In this document: piece by piece, positions 11,940 to 21,775 of the stretch | How positions within the stretch are numbered: position 1 is the first letter of the stretch | Layout of the letters: each line of letters starts with the position of its first letter | From: Micropterix aruncella | Taxonomy: Eukaryota > Arthropoda > Insecta > Lepidoptera > Micropterigidae | Direction: 5' to 3' | Assembly: GCA_944548615.1 (NCBI GenBank) | Contig: OX155954.1 | Coordinates: 5,762,924-5,826,923 of the forward strand | DNA length: 64,000 nt | Notes under the pieces: model-generated | What the model saw: the letters and a program-made list of their open reading frames with translations, nothing else | Databases searched by the model: none | What the model was told of the DNA's origin: nothing | Position numbers and translations under genes: made by a program

Positions 11940-12333
11940 TGCAGCAGCCATGTCATGGTGAAACTTAGAACGGGCTATCATAATTGAATGCGTATACAAA
12001 ATTTCGTATCCGTGCTGATGACCGTTGAGGGGTTCCCTCGTCGGGAGCCAACCCTGGGTGTAGAATCAGGTCATGCTTACCATAAAAAATGCATTGTCAT
12101 CGGAACTGAACCAACATGTAAATTTTCAACTTCATATTATGATTATATTTGAGGAGTTCACTAAATTCCTCATGGATCCTATCAAAAATGGTATCAATCT
12201 GGAAGTATATCCTTTCAATTAAAATATAGAAAAAAAGAAACCAAAACGGTTCATAAATGACGAAGTACTGAGGCAACAAACATTAAAAAAAACAACCGAA
12301 TTGATAACCTTTTTTTGAAGTCGGTTAAAAACA
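11940..12333 (-). mobile_element. Lepidopteran ACCGACTTCAAAAAA dispersed repeat
   Basis: On the minus strand it starts ACCGACTTCAAAAAAAGG at about 12326. It continues with 'TATCAATTCGG', the poly(T) block, 'GTTTGTTGCCTCAGTACTTC' and 'GATAGGATCCATGAGGAATT', and ends in 'GGAACTGAACCAACATG'. I recognise this block order as a very common repeat of moth and butterfly genomes; its exact name is not certain to me. It is the main taxonomic clue in the window. Confidence 0.7.
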
Positions 12334-13070
12334 AGTCAGTACTGCCATCGTGTAAATTGATTGCAACAGCGCTGTCGCGTCAGTGCTGACCGATATGCCG
12401 TAATTTTGAAATATAATGTTATTTTATCCCGTCGCGACCTTGAGATCTCGTTTCTAACATGACAGCATGAAGTAGTATACGTACGGTTATAGTCGGACAC
12501 ATGAATCATTTTGAAACTACAGTGTACTGTTATTTCCGTATTAACCGTACTGAAAATATTGATACATATAATCAAGTAATGGAGTTTCAACAAAATTCCT
12601 TGTAATGCAACAAAATTACGATTAAATCATCGTTATTCTGTATAAAACCGTAATAAAAAATAGTAATTAATGTAAGAAGCAATTCATTTCTCGGTGTATT
12701 TATTAATGCACCAATTATGTCATGGGTCTGAGATTCGCAGAACATTTTTAATACCCCGTTGGCAATCGCTAAATAGTCGAAGCAACAATCGACAATTCCT
12801 ATTAATCGGAAAAACACTAATAATCGTGAATTAGTCGTATCGTAATCGGTTGAACCCCTACTTATACAATACGGCCCAAAAGTCGTTAGAAATTTGAATA
12901 TCGAGTTGGGCGAATGGGGTGCGCCGGAAGGGTGCAAGCTGGTTATGGAAAGAGACCTATTCTTGGAATTTTAATTGCTGTATTATAGAGCGTTTCAAGT
13001 GAGACGATTGTGTCTTTTGTGTACATGAGATTATCCAATGTAATATTGTAAGGCATAAATAATGTTTTTG
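12334..13070. other. No gene seen
   Basis: A 116-codon minus frame at 12587-12937 has no recognisable domain and AT-driven composition, so I do not call it. Confidence 0.35.
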
Positions 13071-13078
13071 GTCCTAAT

Positions 13079-13316
13079 CAGTGCAGGATTTACGTATAAG
13101 CTACACAAGCTATAGCTGAGGGCCCCCACTTTCTTGGGGCCCCCGAAAAATTGTCCGAGTGAGCAATTGTCATATTATGCAATATGTAAATATGCAAATG
13201 CAAATATTTTTTAAAAATATTTACTAAAAATGCCTAGTTTTGTAGTTTTATACTTAAATATACTGCAGCTATAGCTCAAATAGCTTACGACTTTATCAAG
13301 TCTAAATCCGGTACTA
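13079..13316. mobile_element. Non-autonomous hAT-like element
   Basis: The left end CAGTGCAGGATTT and the right end, read on the minus strand as TAGTACCGGATTT, are imperfect inverted repeats that extend into AGCTATAGCT blocks. They are flanked by GTCCTAAT (13071-13078) and GTCCTAA (13317-13323), a hAT-style 8-bp duplication whose last base is lost to the adjacent foldback insertion. No transposase remains. Confidence 0.65.
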
Positions 13317-13323
13317 GTCCTAA

Positions 13324-13609
13324 GGGGCTCTCTAGATGATCAAGCATGCTTGTCAAGCACGTTAATTGGATGTAATTGATTGATGAATGACGTGACGGTA
13401 TTACACTACAAAACAAGGCATTTTTAGTATTTACTAAAAATGCCTTGTTTTGTAGTGTATTTACAAGTCTGTCTTGTTTTGTAGTGTATTTGTAGTCTAT
13501 TAAAAAAAAAATATAAAAAAAAAATATTTGCATATTTCCTGCGGTTTACGATCCCTGCCCAGCCCGCGACAGAATGCTTGACAAGCATGCTTTATCGTCT
13601 AGAGAGCCC
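13324..13609. mobile_element. Foldback MITE (GGGGCTCTCTAGA family), copy 2
   Basis: Terminal inverted repeats are GGGGCTCTCTAGATGATC on the left and, on the minus strand, GGGCTCTCTAGACGATAAAG. It is preceded by TAA and followed by TTAA. It lies immediately against the hAT-like element at 13079-13316 and has consumed the last base of that element's target duplication. Confidence 0.75.
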
Positions 13610-13613
13610 TTAA

Positions 13614-15300
13614 TAAATGCATCGTGATATTCACGGACGAACAATGATCCACATTTCTCTGAAATATCTATTTTTATTCAACAAACTATAAGAGACCAAT
13701 TCTGCCATTATTAGCATCTAGTACCGATCACCGATCGAATATATTCCATTAGTGTCGTTTTACCAAACAGGAAGCGTCCCCATTGAGTTGCCATTTTTAC
13801 AAAGGACGCTATTGTTTACCCGGAACGTGGCATGGATGAGAATATGAACGATAATGGATATTGAAAGGAAGTGACATAGTGCCATTTTTTGACACGGGCA
13901 AACTAAACAATAGGCCAAAATATATACCACAACACGTATAGACGCAAGAGAATTTCACTAATCCAGCGCTCCAATAATGATACCTACACATGTAGGAATC
14001 ACGCAATATGAACGAAAAGAGCCATGACAAACTGTAAAGAAGAGAACATAACAGATGTACCACAATCAAAGAGATAAGGGACCTCTGTAGAGTGTAGGTC
14101 CCTTATCTCGTCTTATCGCTAATATAAGATGTTAACGCGATAATATGCGCAAGCATCTTAAAATAAAAATCGAGGATATTACTAAAAGCTTTGGAAGAGA
14201 AACATATTTATTACGTGTTTTGCTATTGCTTTTACAACACTTTATGTTGATCTAAGATGGAAACAGGCACAGCTTGGAAAGTGAAAATAGTTAAAATTAA
14301 TGTGATTTGCGCCATTGTTTTTACGAAAACTTTATTTTTTGGTTGCTTACGGTTACAGCTGTGGCAAAGAACACGGTCAAAGGGGTCGCGTAAAAGTTAA
14401 ATTTCTTTTTACCAAAAAGGGATTCGCGATCTAAAAATAGTAAGCTTTAGAGAACACACACGCATACACCACTCCAAGGGTGGTTGGTCAAAAGCATAAT
14501 AAATAGTCATAATTACGATTGCACAATCTTGATTGAAAAATGGCAATATACGTTTATAAATGAAAATGGAAGTCATGGCTTAATTGAGTGTTTCCTTTTG
14601 TTTCTTGTTATAAGTCGGTGTTGTGTGGCCACTTGTCATGTACCTCACTTTTTTGGAGTTAGTGATTTAAGTATACCACGCCAGTTTCCGTATGATCTAA
14701 CTCTAAACTCCACATTTCAAACTTGATAACTCCCGTACTAATGCGCCAAGCGATTTTAAACGTTATTCCTTAACAATAATATATTTTTGTCTTTACACAA
14801 AGAAATACCGCATTCGATATACAATTTTTTGAAAGTACGCACAGCACGTATTTTTGTACGCACAAGCGCAAAAAAAATATAAAAAGAGAAATATGTATAA
14901 ATAATAGAAAAACTTAAAAATTAAAAAGGAGTCAAACATAAAATACAAAAAATACATTCGTAATAAATAGTACAATCATCATAATTAAAGTTAATATTAT
15001 AAAAATAAACAGTCTAGCTATAATAAGTCATACAGGAATAAAATGGTTAAAATAATTAAACTAATTGAGAATACACTCAAAACAATAAAAATACACGGAT
15101 CATCGTTTAAAACGTGAAATCATCATAATATAAAAACGTCAAACTATCAAAATAATCGAAATAATCATAACAAAGGTAACATTATAGACAATGTATAATC
15201 ATTAAAAAAGGTCACACTAATTATTATTAAAATTAATCACAATTTTTGAGCATTTTTTGACGAAACTTGGAGGATTTAAAGGACAATGGGTAATTTCATA
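13614..15300. other. No gene seen; one hairpin
   Basis: Frames at 13809-14069 (minus) and 14484-14726 (plus) have no recognisable domain. A 14-bp perfect inverted repeat (14071-14084 and 14096-14109, 11-nt loop) is present. 14790-15270 is very AT-rich. Confidence 0.35.
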
Positions 15301-15333
15301 CCCATTTGAGAACACTTTGCCAAATATATATTG

Positions 15334-15385
15334 CACGTGTCACACGTGTTATTCACGTGTATTGTTACACGTGTTATTACACGTG
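15334..15385. promoter_or_regulatory. Cluster of five CACGTG E-boxes
   Basis: CACGTG occurs at 15334, 15343, 15354, 15368 and 15380. The flanks vary (GCACGTGT, ACACGTGT, TCACGTGT, ACACGTGT, ACACGTGC). CACGTG is the canonical site for CLOCK/CYCLE, MYC/MAX and related bHLH factors. The irregular spacing (9, 11, 14, 12 bp) is unlike a plain minisatellite, but a degenerate ACACGTGTTATT tandem is possible. No gene start is recognised close by. Confidence 0.4.
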
Positions 15386-15639
15386 CATAGTGACAAGGTA
15401 TCGAATAGAAAGTAGTATCAACACAAAAGAATCGATACCCCAAAGTACCGATACCCCCAAAGTATCCGGCCTTGGATAGGTAAAAAAAAATTACAAAGAT
15501 GTTACTAATAAAAACCTGTACACATAATTTCGGATTTGTATAATTTTAATACTACATGGATTAATGAGTTAAACCTTGATATTATTACAGTTTTATGTAA
15601 GCACAATTAATTGCTCTAGTCCCTAGTCGTTAGTACAAC

Positions 15640-15682
15640 CATTGATTTTATAGTGTAATGTAATTACACTATAAAATCAATG
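15640..15682. mobile_element. 43-bp palindromic insertion with 7-bp direct repeats
   Basis: Two perfect 20-bp inverted arms (CATTGATTTTATAGTGTAAT and its complement) surround a 3-nt loop GTA. The unit is flanked by GTACAAC at 15633-15639 and 15683-15689. The same 20-mer recurs singly at 59475-59494, also between direct repeats. This looks like a minimal pair of transposon ends left after internal deletion. Confidence 0.6.
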
Positions 15683-15689
15683 GTACAAC

Positions 15690-16387
15690 TTTCATACAAA
15701 AATGCCCATTGTCCTTTGAGTATTAAATGCCATTGCCAGTCAAACGTCTAACGCGCTATGAGAGCCGTTTTTATCTTAATTTAAAGTATGACACATCTTT
15801 TTATGACACATCTTCTGGACTTCTATACACATAAACGTGCTCATGGCTCAACAGAGACTGACAATGCGTTACTTTTGTAGGACAAGGACTGTTACCTGCA
15901 CAATAGCCGGCGGCTAGAACAACGCAGAGAGACGTGTGAATGCAAACAGCCGCTCGTAATGCATATAGTTGCCGGTTTCTCTTGAAAGCTCTGTGACCTA
16001 CTTGTTTGTTAAACTACGGTAACTGTAAATGAGCCGAGCGACGTTTTCAAAGTTACCGATGCAGTATGAAAACGGTCTATTAGAGAAAGAGATAAGGAGG
16101 AAGATGTATACGTGGGAGATGACGATTAAAGTGTTTCTATTTAGCAAGATGATATAGATAGCAAGATGAGCCTTTAACGTGCGTTAGCTGTTTTTGAACA
16201 ACAATACTTTAAAATATGTTTAAAACATATGGCGATACAAGGCTAACTACAGGTGCTAGACACTTCTAAAGCTGGCTTTCTTTAATAAATTCAATATAAA
16301 AAATACAATTGATACAAAACCGGTTTGTCGAGACATAATCGAAAAATTATGTAAAAAAGGTGCTGTTACAAAATTCTGAAACTTAGG
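15690..16387. other. No gene seen
   Basis: No assignable frame, RNA or repeat copy. Confidence 0.35.
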
Positions 16388-16395
16388 GTTATAGC

Positions 16396-17025
16396 TAACG
16401 TGACCATTTATTTTTTTCGTCAAAGCGGGACGGACGCCTGCAGAATTTTGTAGAATAAAAACTTGTTGGACTTTTACTACTTTTTATTCAAATATGAAAA
16501 ACATGATAACTTGTTTACTAACAATAAGTAGATATCTACGGAGTTGTTTTATATTTGTCGGAGTAGCAAATTTGTTTCAAAATTTCTAGTTTTTTGAAAG
16601 GAGCTGATTACATGAAAAAAAGGAGCTGATTACATGATTTATTAATGTTAGTCTTGGTAATCAAAATGGATTTCAAAACTGCGACACTTAACTGTGTTTT
16701 TTCGCTTGTCCATATGTTATTCATTAGAGGAAAAATTCTTTCGACAGGTGCGTTACTTCCAGGCAGATATAAAACGTACTCAATATGTATACGAAAGTTA
16801 GTACAGTTGAGATTGTTATCACGGAAGTGTTTGGACAATTCCACCCAACGGTCTTCAGCAGCAACATTCTCAGAGTTCCAGCTTGTGATTTTTACATCTT
16901 TTGAGCTTAAATTATCTTTTGGTGTGTTTGCGAAAGCGGGACATTTTTGCTCTCGCTGGGGATAGCGGGACAGACAGCCTGAAAGCGGGACTGTCCCACC
17001 CAAAGCGGGACTTATGGTCACGTTA
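16396..17025 (-). mobile_element. 630-bp hAT deletion derivative with intact ends
   Basis: It has perfect 12-bp terminal inverted repeats (TAACGTGACCAT / ATGGTCACGTTA), flanked by the 8-bp target duplication GTTATAGC (16388-16395 and 17026-17033). Near both ends the motif GCGGGAC is repeated (about 16435, 16938, 16969, 16985 and 17005), resembling the subterminal transposase-binding repeats of hAT elements. A remnant of the transposase C terminus lies inside on the minus strand. Confidence 0.85.
16608..16922 (-). pseudogene. hAT transposase C-terminal (dimerisation) fragment
   Basis: The minus frame keeps the end of a hAT transposase: 'LPGSNAPVERIFPLMNNIW' followed by TSEKTQLSVAVLKSILITKTN. 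This is the conserved C-terminal dimerisation block (typically PxSxAxxERxFSxmnxiwt... of ZBED-type hATs). The RNase-H catalytic core and zinc finger are missing, so it cannot transpose on its own. The open frame extends up to 17021, but that part is the element end with GCGGGAC repeats rather than transposase. Confidence 0.8.
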
Positions 17026-17033
17026 GTTATAGC

Positions 17034-17335
17034 GTATAAGGTATCGTTGTATCAAACACGTACGTACTGCGATTTATGTGTCTTTTTATCAAATAGAGAT
17101 TATTAGAAGGGGTAGGAAATGTTTCCATGATAAGGGTATAAGGCTAAAACGAGAATGAATGTGGAGATTTTTAAAGTTAGGCTTTGAGCGGACACATTAT
17201 CAAAAGGAGGCAGCACTGAAAGAAGGGGGGATTTTTTAGTCTTTTTTTAGTGTAGATTTGAATAAGCCTATTGTCAAATGATTTATAAATGCGCAGCAGT
17301 GTTTAAAAAAAAACAGAACTACGGAACCCTAACAA
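17034..17335. other. No gene seen
   Basis: Short AT-rich spacer between two repeats. Confidence 0.35.
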
Positions 17336-17339
17336 TACG

Positions 17340-17815
17340 GAATCCTTGGAGGCGTCGACTACAACGTGCGAACCCGTCACCTCAGCAATTAATTGTTAAC
17401 GATAATGATTGTTCTGTCTCCCGTGGAGTGAGCGTAGAGGTCTTGGGAACAATACAAATCTGCCGTCCAGCAAAGCCACGAACCCGCTAGAGTCAACGCC
17501 TTACGGCGATATCTTCGTCTGGAATTAACCTTCAAGATACCTCCATCCTCCCAACTGGTTAAGGGACCGAAGTCGCATTACAGCGGTAATTGAATATGAA
17601 TTTATCGCAGACCTGGGCGTCCTTTGCCTGTAATGCCACTCGGGATCGGGTGGTCGATAGGTCGTTTTAAAAGTGGCATGACAACAGGTCAACATCAACC
17701 CCCGCTGCTTAGGAGAACTGTTTTGAGACGCGGCCTGAGACGCGAGACTGTGCCGGGGTAGTCCCTCACACGGTGAGGGTTCTGAATAACAGCTGAATCG
17801 TGAGTTGGGCCGACC
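17340..17815 (-). repeat. GC-rich dispersed repeat family A, copy 1
   Basis: Read on the minus strand it ends in the family's 3' signature, a variant of 'GGTGACGGGTTTGCCTGTTG' plus TAGTTGACA. It shares the blocks 'ACCTTCAAGATACCTCC', 'CCCGCTGCTTAGGA' and 'TCGGGATCGGGTGGTCGAT' with the copies at 23500, 28620, 45440, 58850, 59690 and 61795. It has no shared open frame. Its class is unknown; orientation is arbitrary, with the GTTGTAGTTGACA end taken as 3'. Confidence 0.6.
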
Positions 17816-17838
17816 CATGCGATACAGACAAAATTACA

Positions 17839-17970
17839 AGATACCGTCAATTCTGCAGCGGTAGAAACATTTGCAATTCAATAACTCAAAAATAGTTTTT
17901 TTTTACTATTACAAAAAATATTTTTATCTTTCAAATGTTAATCAAACTGGCTTGCCCCTTAAATGAGGAG
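17839..17970 (+). repeat. Fragment of TTAA MITE family E
   Basis: It matches the right third of the copy at 41148-41804: 'TTCTGCAGCGGTAGAAACAT', 'CAAAAATAGTTTTTTTTTAC', 'CTTTCAAATGTTAATCAAAC', then CCCCTTAA. Confidence 0.65.
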
Positions 17971-18065
17971 ACGTTTTGAAAAAACAATGCAATCATACAG
18001 CTTGCATTGAACGGCGGGTAAGGTTTCAATCTATTGTGAGTCAAAAATTCTAGGAAATGATTTAA

Positions 18066-18382
18066 GGGGCTCTCTAGAAGATCAAGCATGCTTGTCAAGC
18101 ATCACGTCGCGGGTTGGGAAGGGATGGTAAACCGCAGGATATAAGCAAATATTTTTTTTATATTTACCAAAAATGCCTAATTTTGTAGTTTTTGTACCAG
18201 GGAATCACGTCATTCAGTAATCAGTTACGTCTAATTAACCTGACTCCCTGGTATACATCTACAAAATTAGGCATTTTTGGTAAATATTAAAAAATATATT
18301 TCCATATATCCTGCGGTTTACGATCCCCTCCCAGCCCGCCATACGATGCTTGACAAGCATGCTTGATACTCTAGAGAGGCCC
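18066..18382. mobile_element. Foldback MITE (GGGGCTCTCTAGA family), copy 3
   Basis: This is the best preserved copy. The left arm (18066 to about 18210) is mirrored by the right arm (about 18235-18382), with blocks CCTGCGGTTTAC and CCAAAAATGCCTAATTTTGT in each. It is preceded by TTAA (18062-18065) and followed by TAA. No coding frame. Confidence 0.8.
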
Positions 18383-19136
18383 TAACAATACACTGCAACT
18401 ATCAGGGTTGCAACATTTCATTGTAAAACAGTTTTTACGAGTATCATTGTATCATATTTTCTAAAGCAACGCAAAATTTAAACAACACTGTAATAAGATA
18501 CATCCTTATGGGGAGAATCAATTAAGCTATATTTCCACGAATTGTAGTGTTTTGTTATATTAGGACAGTGCAATATTGATAACATAGACAGGAAATTAGG
18601 TTTTCTTTAGTACAAAAGTTGGCTCGATGACTATTATTAGACATAACATATTACGAACTAATTTGCGCTAAAACTGGATAGGTTGCTTTTTTGCCACTCA
18701 GCCTCATAAATGACGTCATATTATTCGAATTTAAAAATTTAACAGATGTTACTATGTGAATATCTCGCCGGCAGAGCCATGTTTTATAGACGTTTCGATA
18801 AACGAGTTGTGGAAATATTTACATAGAAAATTCCATTCTTTTTCCAATTCTATTTTGGGGAGCATTTCGCTTTTCGCGCTGCCCGTTTTAATTTGTTTTA
18901 TAGAAATTTCAATATCTTTTGGCATGTTAGATCGTGAGGTAGTGTGTATTTTTAGTTTTTTTTTAAATATTTTTACTATGTAATAGCAGTTTTACGCTCT
19001 GGCATTGATCTACATACATTTTATTTGCACCGGATCGCAGTCAATGATGTGTTGATCGATCCACGCATGCTCACCTTCGGTGGGAGGTTAGTCGGGCCGT
19101 CAAGATCGTTAATGTTTCCGGACAAAAATATCCTAC
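18383..19136. other. No gene seen
   Basis: A 75-codon frame at 18756-18983 lacks any recognised feature. Otherwise AT-rich DNA. Confidence 0.35.
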
Positions 19137-19318
19137 AGTATACTAGAATAGACCACGGGACCAGCCTGAGAAATCGATAGAGGAATAGAAAGATGTAGCT
19201 GCATATGACCCCCTCTATTCTTGTTTAGTCGTGCATGCGCGGGACATGATTCGGATTTAATTATTACTAGCTGAAACCCGTCGAATTCGACGACCACTTT
19301 ATTGATTAAATCGAATAC

Positions 19319-19618
19319 TGGGCCCGAATACGTTTCATTGTAAACTAAAACTAAAATTAGTCCAAGCGAACGAGACAGAGCAATACGTTAGAGCGGAATA
19401 TGAAACGAACGATCGTCGATAAATACTACCTACCGAACTTATACTCGTCCGAATAAATTCGAGCATATTTCGTGCGGTGTAAGATTTGACCTTGGCGGGC
19501 AGTTTTAATGCGAAAAGTGACAATAGGTCATCTCACACTCCGCTCTAGCGTATTGCCCTGTCTCGTTCACACGGACTAATTTACGATTTTAGTTCATGAA
19601 GAAACGCAATCGAGCCCA
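19319..19618. mobile_element. MITE with TGGGCYC ends, copy 1
   Basis: Long inverted ends: TGGGCCCGAATACGTTTC on the left, and TGGGCTCGATTGCGTTTC when the right end is read on the minus strand. Both lead into GAACGAGACAG blocks. A second copy is at 30454-30770. Confidence 0.65.
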
Positions 19619-19740
19619 ATGAGTGTTCTACTATAATACGATTCTGGGTACGGACTATGTCAATGCAGTTCAGCTGTAGCCCGTTAAAGGGCCACCTGTC
19701 GATAGTACAAAAAGGTCGCGCTGTAATCCAGCAGATGGCG

Positions 19741-20062
19741 CTATATTTTTTTTCTCATTTGATGACTTTTTTATTTTTCTCTTCTTATGACACATACAGA
19801 CCGAGAGCTTTTTTTTAAACACCACAACCAAATTTTTACACCTAGCCGTTCTCCCAATTTGGCGGTTACAGGAAAAACACGTTTAAAATTAATATATTTT
19901 TATTTTTCTCTTTTGATGACTTCTTCTACTTTTCTCTTTTAGTGACACATCTACAGACTGAGAGCTTTTTTTTAGATACCTCAATCAAATTTTTACACCT
20001 CGCCGTTCCCTCAATATGGCGGTTACAGGAAAAAAAACACGTTTCAAATTAATATATACTCA
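19741..20062 (+). repeat. Two tandem units of about 155 bp
   Basis: 19741-19895 and 19902-20062 repeat the same order: 'TTTTATTTTTCTCTT', 'GACACAT...ACAGAC', 'GAGAGCTTTTTTTT', 'CAAATTTTTACACC', 'GGCGGTTACAGGAAAAA' and CACGTTT.AAATTAATATAT. They are roughly 85-90% alike by eye. Noncoding. Confidence 0.7.
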
Positions 20063-20471
20063 ATTAAAGAATGATAAACGCGCATACGCGACTAGACGAT
20101 ATAGGGGGGGGGGAGGGGAATATGCAGCTATCTCTTTCTATTCCGCTATCGCATTCACTCACAGTACACTTGCGTAGGTACTGTGAGTGAATGCGATACG
20201 AGTCACAGTCTATTCTAGTATGTCTATGAGACTATGAGATATCACTTATCTATTAACGAGGCCCCGCACGCCATTTTAGGACAAAACGCCATTTTACGCG
20301 GCAAAAAACTGTACGTTTTCGAATACTAGAGCAACGCTGTTAGGATATTGAGGGATCATATGACACATGATTGCCGAATTTCGAAGAGCTGAATTTCGGC
20401 AACTTAGGCACTTGGTTCAGGTTTAAATGGTAGTAAATTTAATCTACCTATTTTTTAAAGTCGTAAATAAA

Positions 20472-20996
20472 AAAGTTATTCGTTTCTAAAAAGAAACGTT
20501 TTTTTCTTTTTATTCGTTTCTAAAAAGAAACGAGTAGCTTTTTTCGTTCTTAAAAAGAAACGAATAACTTTTTGTGTTTGACGGGGTTTTTCAAGTGCCA
20601 GACACGTTTGCCATACCAATAGATCAGCCAGATTATTTTTTTCTAATCAATGCTGCGTTCGACTTGACAGTAAAATGATTTTCATCAATGCTAAAATATG
20701 TAAGTGCAGCACATTTGTATAAAGAAAAGAGTTATTCTTTTCTAAAAAGAAACGATTTTTTCTTTCTATTCGTTTCTACAAAGAAACGAGTAACTTTTTT
20801 CGTTTTTAAAAAGAAACAAATAACTTTTTGTGTCTGACTGCATACTTCCAAGTCTGGCGAGGAGTATGCGATAAGGTTTTTCAAGTGCCAGATACATTTG
20901 CCATACCAATAGATCAGCCAAATTATTTTTTTCTGCATTCGACTTGACAGTAAAATGATTTTCATCAGTGCTAATATAAGTGCAGCACATTTGTAT
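20472..20996 (+). repeat. Two tandem units (249 and about 274 bp) rich in GAAACG palindromes
   Basis: Each unit has an array of CGTTTCTAAAAAGAAACG palindromes followed by 'TTTTCAAGTGCCAGA', 'CCATACCAATAGATCAGCC', 'CGACTTGACAGTAAAATGA' and 'GTGCAGCACATTTGTAT'. Unit 1 is 20472-20720 and unit 2 is 20723-20996. The minus-strand frames (77 and 95 codons) follow from the repeat and have no recognised domain. Confidence 0.7.
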
Positions 20997-21235
20997 ATTC
21001 AAAAGCATTTTCCAGTTCAACGCACCGGACCCCCCCCCCCCTAAAATATACATGTCCGCTACTTAGAATTAGTCACTGAATAATCCTATCGATGTTTGGT
21101 GACTGGGAAAATAATTACCGAAAAAATCACTAGATCCTCAACTATATAAACTACGTAGTGCTCTTTTTTAGAGAAAAAGAACTCTATTTGAATTTGGAGC
21201 CATTCCCCAAAACATTACGCCATACGTTATCAGGG

Positions 21236-21775
21236 GATGGAAGTATTGTGAACGCGCAAAGAAAAATTTCGAGATGAAGACGGATATACATTTTGATACC
21301 CCCCAAAACGATTAAAACCATTTTCAGATTAAAGTCTGTCTGTGTGTCTGAGTGTGTGTATTCCTCCACGATGGCGGTCAAACGCTTCATCCGATTGAGC
21401 TGAAAGTCATGCAGGTATCATTTGGTCATTGCAAGAGTTGAAAAGATTGTAGTCGGCCCACCAGAGGGCGCGCTAGTCATACTTCAATCTCGAAATATCG
21501 AACTTGCAGACACCTGAATTGAGACTTGAAATTCGGTACAAGATGCCCTGTTGTGCCGAAATCACATTGTGAAATTTTGATTGGAATATCTCGTACACAA
21601 GCGAAACAAATAATATTTAAAGTCCGCCATATTTAGGAAAATGTTATTACCACGAGAAATACAACAAATATACTACGAATTATCGCACGAGGGAAGCGAG
21701 GGTCGGGGGGGGGGGGGGGGGGAATCGAAGGGCAGGGGGTTGTCTACTTGCCGGGAAAATATTGGGGTGACACAA
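21236..21775 (-). repeat. Dispersed repeat family D, copy 2
   Basis: Inverted relative to copy 1 at 3290-3815, with the same end blocks. It contains an uninterrupted run of 18 G at 21705-21722. Confidence 0.6.

Larger units (their letters stand above)
19137..20226. mobile_element. Composite foldback element of about 1.09 kb
   Basis: The ends are inverted. The left arm (about 19137-19222) has TACTAGAATAGACC, then GAGGAATAGAAAGATG, then AGCTGCATAT. The right arm, read on the minus strand from 20226, has TACTAGAATAGACT, GCGGAATAGAAAGAGA and AGCTGCATAT. The right arm also contains a perfect 21-bp hairpin (20147-20167 with 20178-20198). The element carries a MITE at 19319-19618 and a tandem pair at 19741-20062. 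No transposase. Confidence 0.55.

Noticed and set aside
12587..12937. 116-codon minus-strand frame
   Set aside because: No domain, no splice context, and hydrophobic residues arising from AT-rich codons.
13415..13500. Possible CRISPR-like repeats (ACAAGGCATTTTTAGTATTT-type)
   Set aside because: They are the mirrored arms of a foldback MITE, not evenly spaced direct repeats, in a eukaryotic setting.
16645..16965. 106-codon plus-strand frame
   Set aside because: It is the antisense shadow of the hAT transposase fragment.
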